NCBI RefSeq assembly: GCF_000253295.1
Contig: NC_015717.1
Span: 2,604,001-2,668,000 of the forward strand
Source of the DNA: Hyphomicrobium sp. MC1
GTDB taxonomy: Bacteria; Pseudomonadota; Alphaproteobacteria; Rhizobiales; Hyphomicrobiaceae
Length of the DNA: 64,000 nucleotides
Reading direction: 5' to 3'
Numbering within the stretch: the first letter of the stretch is position 1; the number at the start of each line of letters is the position of its first letter. The notes under the pieces are model-generated. The model saw nothing but the letters and a program-made list of their open reading frames with translations. It had not been told where the DNA came from and made no database searches. The position numbers and the translations under genes were made by a program. Below are positions 60,325 through 64,000 of the stretch, piece by piece.

Positions 60325-61095
60325 CTATCGGTCAGCGCAGAGCATCTCACCCGCCAAATAAGCAGCCTCAGTCCTATTTTTTGCGTTAAGTTTTTTCATG
60401 ATGTTACGGACGTGAACCTTCACGGTGCTTTCACACATGTTCAGTTCGTAGGCGATAATCTTGTTCGCCTTACCCTTGCGAAGCGCGTCGATGACAGCGA
60501 TCTGGCGTCGCGTGAAAAGCGTGGTCTTGGGCGGCGCCTCGCGAGGCGCGGACGCCGCGGACGATTTCCGGGCCGCGAGTAGGCCGTTCACTGGGAAATA
60601 CTTGCCACCGGCCATAACGAGCCGCAGAGCGTGCGCCGCTATTTCAAGCGAAATATCCGCGGGAATGAAGCCGTTAGCCTCGCCGTTGAGCGCAGTAAGG
60701 ATGAGATCGACATTATTCGCGTCGGCCATAACGATGACTGGAACGTTAACGCCAGCATTCTTCAGCTGTTCGAGTTGGCTCGAAATGTCGGAGCTGCTGT
60801 CATCCATCGCGCATACGATGATGACTGCGGGCCTGACATCGGAGAGCTTGTCGAAATATTCCGCGACACTGCCGACACCGACGCCTTTTATTTCGGTTGC
60901 ATTGGAAAGGCTTGAAACAATGCAGTTGCGCACGAAAGAGCGCGGCTCAATTACAATTAGCGCCGAAATGCCGGGCTGCTTCAATTGCGCGGTTTCAGAC
61001 CGCGCATTCTCCAAAGGCGCTTTGTTGGTATTTGAAGGTGTTTTGCCCATCGCCAAAGGAACGACGGGCCCGGTCTCACGGAAGGACGTACGCAC
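60325..61095 (-). CDS. LuxR-type transcriptional regulator with degenerate receiver
   Basis: 256 residues from a GTG at 61095 with GGAG 10 nt upstream (ATG 61050 has none). After a poorly conserved head (1-43), a receiver-like domain (about 43-170) begins ALIVIEPRSFVRNCIVSSL. The phospho-acceptor position reads VIIVCAM, with Cys for Asp, and the conserved Lys is absent in GFIPADIS, so phosphorylation is unlikely. The LuxR HTH (about 190-250) has FTRRQIAVIDALRKGKANKIIAYEL and STVKVHVRNIMKKLNAKNRTEA. It sits inside the exopolysaccharide cluster, suggesting local control, perhaps by a bound ligand or c-di-GMP as in VpsT-like proteins. Confidence 0.85.
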   Translation of the reverse strand: MRTSFRETGPVVPLAMGKTPSNTNKAPLENARSETAQLKQPGISALIVIEPRSFVRNCIVSSLSNATEIKGVGVGSVAEYFDKLSDVRPAVIIVCAMDDSSSDISSQLEQLKNAGVNVPVIVMADANNVDLILTALNGEANGFIPADISLEIAAHALRLVMAGGKYFPVNGLLAARKSSAASAPREAPPKTTLFTRRQIAVIDALRKGKANKIIAYELNMCESTVKVHVRNIMKKLNAKNRTEAAYLAGEMLCADR

Positions 61096-61635
61096 GATAC
61101 AAAAACTCCAAACCTACCGCCACGATGAGGTGTATGACGTAGTATGGCCCACTCTCTTTTATACCAATTTTAGTTACAATTGGACCGAAAACGCAGCACC
61201 TCGTTAATAAATTCGGATTGCATTATTGGTGCCATAGTCGCAGATCTAAGCCATTTATATGCCGGCTTTTTGGTGCCATAGTGAATGCATGCTATCCAAG
61301 CTACTGAAATTGCATAAGTAAATAAGTTTTATTTTACGGCACTCTTGTTTCTTCTACCAAGGTCTTACACGCGCTCGTTTACCATTTAAATAGCGCACAC
61401 CGCCATCTCCGATGGCTGATTATCAGACCACGCACGCAAAAGTTCTACAACTTACGCTTTATGATTTGTTTCATTATAGGTCATCGGATGAAGCTTTGAA
61501 TGTAATTTGAATAAAAACTGTTCAGAATCCGGATGACGGGCCCATTGCCGGAATAAATGATTTCCCCCTCTTCCCCTTTTTGGACGCTACCTCTAGTTGC
61601 CAAGTATAGCGCTACACCATCGAGGACGCCGTTAG
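61096..61635. other. AT-rich control region within the exopolysaccharide cluster
   Basis: 540 bp without a credible gene. It holds CCAATT…AATTGG (61164-61169 and 61178-61183) and two copies of TTGGTGCCATAGT (61226-61238 and 61270-61282), starts 44 bp apart. Base composition is clearly more AT-rich than the flanking genes. The 76-codon frame 61481-61711 overlaps the sugar transferase and looks fortuitous. Probably the promoter region of the LuxR-type gene. Confidence 0.55.
61226..61282. repeat. direct repeat TTGGTGCCATAGT, two copies
   Basis: Copies at 61226-61238 and 61270-61282 are identical over 13 bases. They lie 131-187 bp upstream of the LuxR-type GTG. They could be tandem binding sites for a regulator of the cluster. 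No third copy was seen. Confidence 0.5.
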
Positions 61636-62463
61636 CTAAGCCGCCTGCCCTGTATTCAAAACCGCTGGGATCGTACGGATCAGGATTACGAGGTCCTTTG
61701 CAAACGACCAATCCCGCACATATCGAAGATCGTAATTTACGCGCTCATCGTAGGTTGCCAGGCTGCGACCACTGATTTGCCACAAGCCGGTAATGCCGGG
61801 GCGAGCCTTGAAATATTCGACGGCACTGTCGCCGTAGAAATGCAGTTCCTCTACAACGATCGGCCGAGGGCCGACCCAACTCATTTCCCCGCGAAGAACG
61901 TTGATCAGCTGGGGCAGCTCATCAAGGCTGGTTTTACGGAGCACATATCCGAGTGCCGTAATCCGCGGATCCTCGACCAACTTGCGCGTCCGCCGCCATT
62001 CGTCGGCTGCTGCAGGATTTGTCTCGAGGTGGCGACGGAGAACCGCGTCGCCGTTTAGCACCATCGTGCGGAACTTGAGACATGAAAAATACTTGCCGCC
62101 AAAACCGACCCTTCGATGGCGGTAAATCACATCGCCGCCAGTCGTCAGCTTGATGGCGCCGGCGAGGACGAGCAGTAATGGGGCAAGCAGGATCAAAGCC
62201 GCGAATGCGACGACCGCGTCGAACACACGCTTGAAACGGCCGCCGATAGGTGGCGGTGTCTGTTCAGGACTGGCGTTGATGCTGTAGAGCGCCCACAGGC
62301 GACGCCGCGCGCGGGTCACAGACGCTTCGCCTTCGACCTCCACGCGTCCGTGCTCGCCGGTACGAGCTAAAGTTGCAGGCAGCAGCCTTGCCTCTGAGCC
62401 GCCGCCATCCGAACGCGAAATTACCGAAAAATCGCGCGGCGAAACGACAGACATCTGGAACAT
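61636..62463 (-). CDS. sugar transferase (undecaprenyl-phosphate phosphoglycosyl transferase, ExoY/WbaP-like)
   Basis: 275 residues from ATG 62463 with a GGGG site; a GTG at 62481 also opens the frame. One hydrophobic segment (FDAVVAFAALILLAPLLLVLAGAI) precedes the catalytic part: IYRHRRVGFGGKYFSCLKFRTMV, LRKTSLDELPQLINVLRGEMSWVGPRP and ARPGITGLWQISGR. It transfers the first sugar phosphate onto the lipid carrier and so initiates the repeat unit. The ExoY-type short form lacks the N-terminal helices of WbaP. It is separated from the rest of the cluster by a 540-bp control region. Confidence 0.92.
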   Translation of the reverse strand: MFQMSVVSPRDFSVISRSDGGGSEARLLPATLARTGEHGRVEVEGEASVTRARRRLWALYSINASPEQTPPPIGGRFKRVFDAVVAFAALILLAPLLLVLAGAIKLTTGGDVIYRHRRVGFGGKYFSCLKFRTMVLNGDAVLRRHLETNPAAADEWRRTRKLVEDPRITALGYVLRKTSLDELPQLINVLRGEMSWVGPRPIVVEELHFYGDSAVEYFKARPGITGLWQISGRSLATYDERVNYDLRYVRDWSFAKDLVILIRTIPAVLNTGQAA

Positions 62464-62627
62464 ATACCCCGCAAAACGCACTTATAATTTAATGAACTAG
62501 GTCTCTTCCGCTCACTCCAATTGTCAAATATTGCCCTGTGAAAGCCAACCGAACCAAAAGATGTAAGTGGTGAGATGCGCGCCTGTCGGCCGTTACGGCA
62601 AATGGCTAGGGGTGGCTAAACCGTCGC

Positions 62628-63707
62628 TCAGCCTTTTTGAAAGGCCCGCACACCATCGAGCCGCCGCGTTGTCAGCCTCTGGCGAAGTCTGATCAAGGGT
62701 TGTTCCAGTAATAGCCAGGATGCCGACGCGAAGAGAATGGTGAGCAAGAAATCGAGCACCACGATCCACCGATGCAGTAGCGGAATTGGCAGGCCAAAAA
62801 ATTCAAGAAACGCGTTGGAATGGATCACTGGGTGGAAGAGGTAGGCGCCGTAGCTGATCACGCCCACCCAGCGGATTGGCGCCAGATCCAAGGCTCTGAC
62901 CGCGAGACCATCCTGACATTGCGTAATCTGAACGAGCAGGCAGGCCGCCAAGATGCCGACTGCCGGACGGCTAAGTTCAGCAAATTCGGGATTGGATAGT
63001 AGAATTGGCGGCGACAGGACGAGTGCGAACACGATCACGATCGCCCAATCGTTCAACAGCCATCGCGGCAAAGGCCGGTCGGCAAAAAGTCCGGCCAGGC
63101 CGCCGAAGCCAAACAGTCCGATATTTACGAGCGAATTAACGTCGAAGGTAATGGGCGGACGGCGATCAGCGATGAACAAGACAGTTGCCGCAATGCTGAC
63201 GATTAGCAGGGCAACGCATAATCTGGATACGACGGCGCGCGGCAGGAACAGTACGAGCGGTGCGAAGACGAGATAGTATTGTTGCTCGACGGCCAGGCTC
63301 CAAAAGTGGCCGAGATCGTCCCGCCAACCGTGACGCTCGATATAAATATTCGAATAGAAAAGCAGATTAGCCCATTGCCGCCCGGCGTCTCCAAGATCGT
63401 AATGACCGCTCGCGGCCAGGATGGCCAGCACCGCCAGCAATGCGTAGTAGGGCGGAAAAATCCGAAAAGCCCGAGTCAGATAGAAGCCCAGCAGTGCCTC
63501 TTTACGGGACGTTCGTCCCATTTCGATCTTCGATCTTTGACCCGCCAAAATGCGGGTGATCAGAAAGCCGCTCAGAACAAAAAAAATCCAAACCGCCAGC
63601 GATCCGATGCGATCTGTCACCGGCATAATAACTTTGTGGCTGACAAAAACGAGCAAGAATGCGATCGCGCGCAGGCCGTCAAAGCCCCTGATCCTTTGGG
63701 ACAACAC
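62628..63707 (-). CDS. acyltransferase family 3 membrane protein
   Basis: 359 residues from a GTG at 63707 with GGAGAG. Motifs: IRGFDGLRAIAFLLVFVSHKVIMP, LAVWIFFVLSGFLITRI, FWSLAVEQQYYLVFAPLVLF and GVISYGAYLFHPVIHSNAFLE. About ten membrane helices. Like 55563-56675 it probably O-acylates the exopolysaccharide or LPS; the two are only distantly alike. It is 147 bp upstream of the sugar transferase on the same strand. Confidence 0.87.
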   Translation of the reverse strand: MLSQRIRGFDGLRAIAFLLVFVSHKVIMPVTDRIGSLAVWIFFVLSGFLITRILAGQRSKIEMGRTSRKEALLGFYLTRAFRIFPPYYALLAVLAILAASGHYDLGDAGRQWANLLFYSNIYIERHGWRDDLGHFWSLAVEQQYYLVFAPLVLFLPRAVVSRLCVALLIVSIAATVLFIADRRPPITFDVNSLVNIGLFGFGGLAGLFADRPLPRWLLNDWAIVIVFALVLSPPILLSNPEFAELSRPAVGILAACLLVQITQCQDGLAVRALDLAPIRWVGVISYGAYLFHPVIHSNAFLEFFGLPIPLLHRWIVVLDFLLTILFASASWLLLEQPLIRLRQRLTTRRLDGVRAFQKG

Positions 63708-63927
63708 GCTCTCCGATTGGGTTAGTGGACATCGGACCCGAAGCCCAAATTAATACACCAAGTTCATGGCGTGACTGCGTTGCAATTCCCGTACTATAGG
63801 GACAGTCTTTCTTCATCGACGGCCACATCGCGTTAATGATCGTCAGCCAGCTTACGATGGGCATAGTCTTTGCACCGGGCTGGTCAATGAAGAGAAGTCG
63901 CTAGCTGGGCTAACGGGGTCCGAAAGA

Positions 63928-64000
63928 ATGCGGCAGCAGGTTAAATCACTGGCTAAAGCGGCGGGCCTTGAACGCAGGCACGTGGCGGCGGCGCGGATGT
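63928..64000 (+). CDS. possible start of a gene running off the window
   Basis: ATG 63928 opens a frame to the right edge (MRQQVKSLAKAAGLERRHVA…, 24 codons). No good Shine-Dalgarno precedes it. It is basic and gives no family clue. Included because the preceding 220 bp between it and the acyltransferase hold no other gene; could be fortuitous. Confidence 0.25.
   Translation, partial: MRQQVKSLAKAAGLERRHVAAARM

Noticed and set aside
61481..61711. 76-codon minus-strand frame after the sugar transferase
   Set aside because: Overlaps the end of the sugar transferase in another frame, no ribosome site, no recognisable family.
1..64000. Prophage, CRISPR array, insertion sequence, tRNA or rRNA
   Set aside because: No repeat-spacer pattern, transposase, integrase or phage structural gene, and no T-loop/acceptor pattern of a tRNA found on reading both strands.

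Overview
The window reads as an ordinary, gene-dense, high-GC alphaproteobacterial chromosome. Family content points to the Hyphomicrobiales, and Hyphomicrobium or a close relative is my best guess. Pointers are an ALAS-type hemA, an NDUFA12 family complex I protein, DUF2155 and BA14K proteins, an LdtR-like regulator next to an L,D-transpeptidase, a ribBX-type riboflavin gene and a large B12-dependent ribonucleotide reductase as the only reductase seen. I see no rRNA, tRNA, prophage, CRISPR array or insertion sequence.

Layout. (1) 1-8456 (+): amine, GABA and beta-alanine catabolism, with a glutamine-synthetase-like gamma-glutamylating enzyme (cut by the window edge), aldehyde dehydrogenase, gabD, gabT, omega-amino-acid:pyruvate aminotransferase and mmsA. 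(2) 8583-13107: a globin-coupled chemotaxis receptor behind a sigma-54-like site, two small exported proteins, and alanine dehydrogenase divergent from an Lrp/AsnC regulator. (3) 13221-20291 (-): an L,D-transpeptidase, then the operon nrdR-ribD-ribE-ribBX-ribH-nusB-thiL with overlapping or nearly touching genes. (4) 20404-25925: an HxlR regulator/flavodoxin pair, glyA, hemA with a FixK/FNR-like box upstream, and a second L,D-transpeptidase. (5) 26082-31707: an LdtR-like MarR regulator, 3-hydroxyisobutyryl-CoA hydrolase, an extensin-like protein, an Mg-type hemB, DUF2155 and NDUFA12. (6) 31708-36353: a long leader with a NrdR-box-like palindrome, nrdJ and a 58-residue protein. (7) 36354-37340: dispersed palindromic repeats around a GIY-YIG nuclease gene. 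(8) 37340-44459: small unknowns, an RlpA-like protein, a Kazal-like lipoprotein, a CinA-like protein, sfsA, Tat-exported msrB and a GGDEF/EAL protein. (9) 44868-52478 (+): an RND adaptor and two permeases (MdtABC-like). (10) 52509-63707 (-): an exopolysaccharide cluster with beta-helix protein, polymerase/ligase, two acyltransferases, two glycosyltransferases, a phosphoglycosyl transferase and a LuxR-type regulator with a degenerate receiver.

How the genes connect. Region 1 takes gamma-glutamylated amines and GABA to succinate, and beta-alanine to acetyl-CoA through malonate semialdehyde. The aminotransferase makes alanine that Ald could return to pyruvate. MmsA and the HIBYL-CoA hydrolase also fit valine breakdown. 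hemA and hemB are two early tetrapyrrole steps in the precursor path of both heme and the cobalamin that nrdJ needs. nrdR lies about 12 kb from an nrdJ leader carrying a plausible NrdR box. Two L,D-transpeptidases, the LdtR-like regulator, the extensin-like protein and the RlpA-like protein form a recurring cell-wall theme.

I found no convincing wholly new multi-gene system. The observations most worth checking are the REP-like palindromes flanking the GIY-YIG nuclease, the FixK-type box before hemA, the NrdR box before nrdJ, the sigma-54-like promoter of the globin receptor, and the exopolysaccharide regulator with a degenerate receiver.
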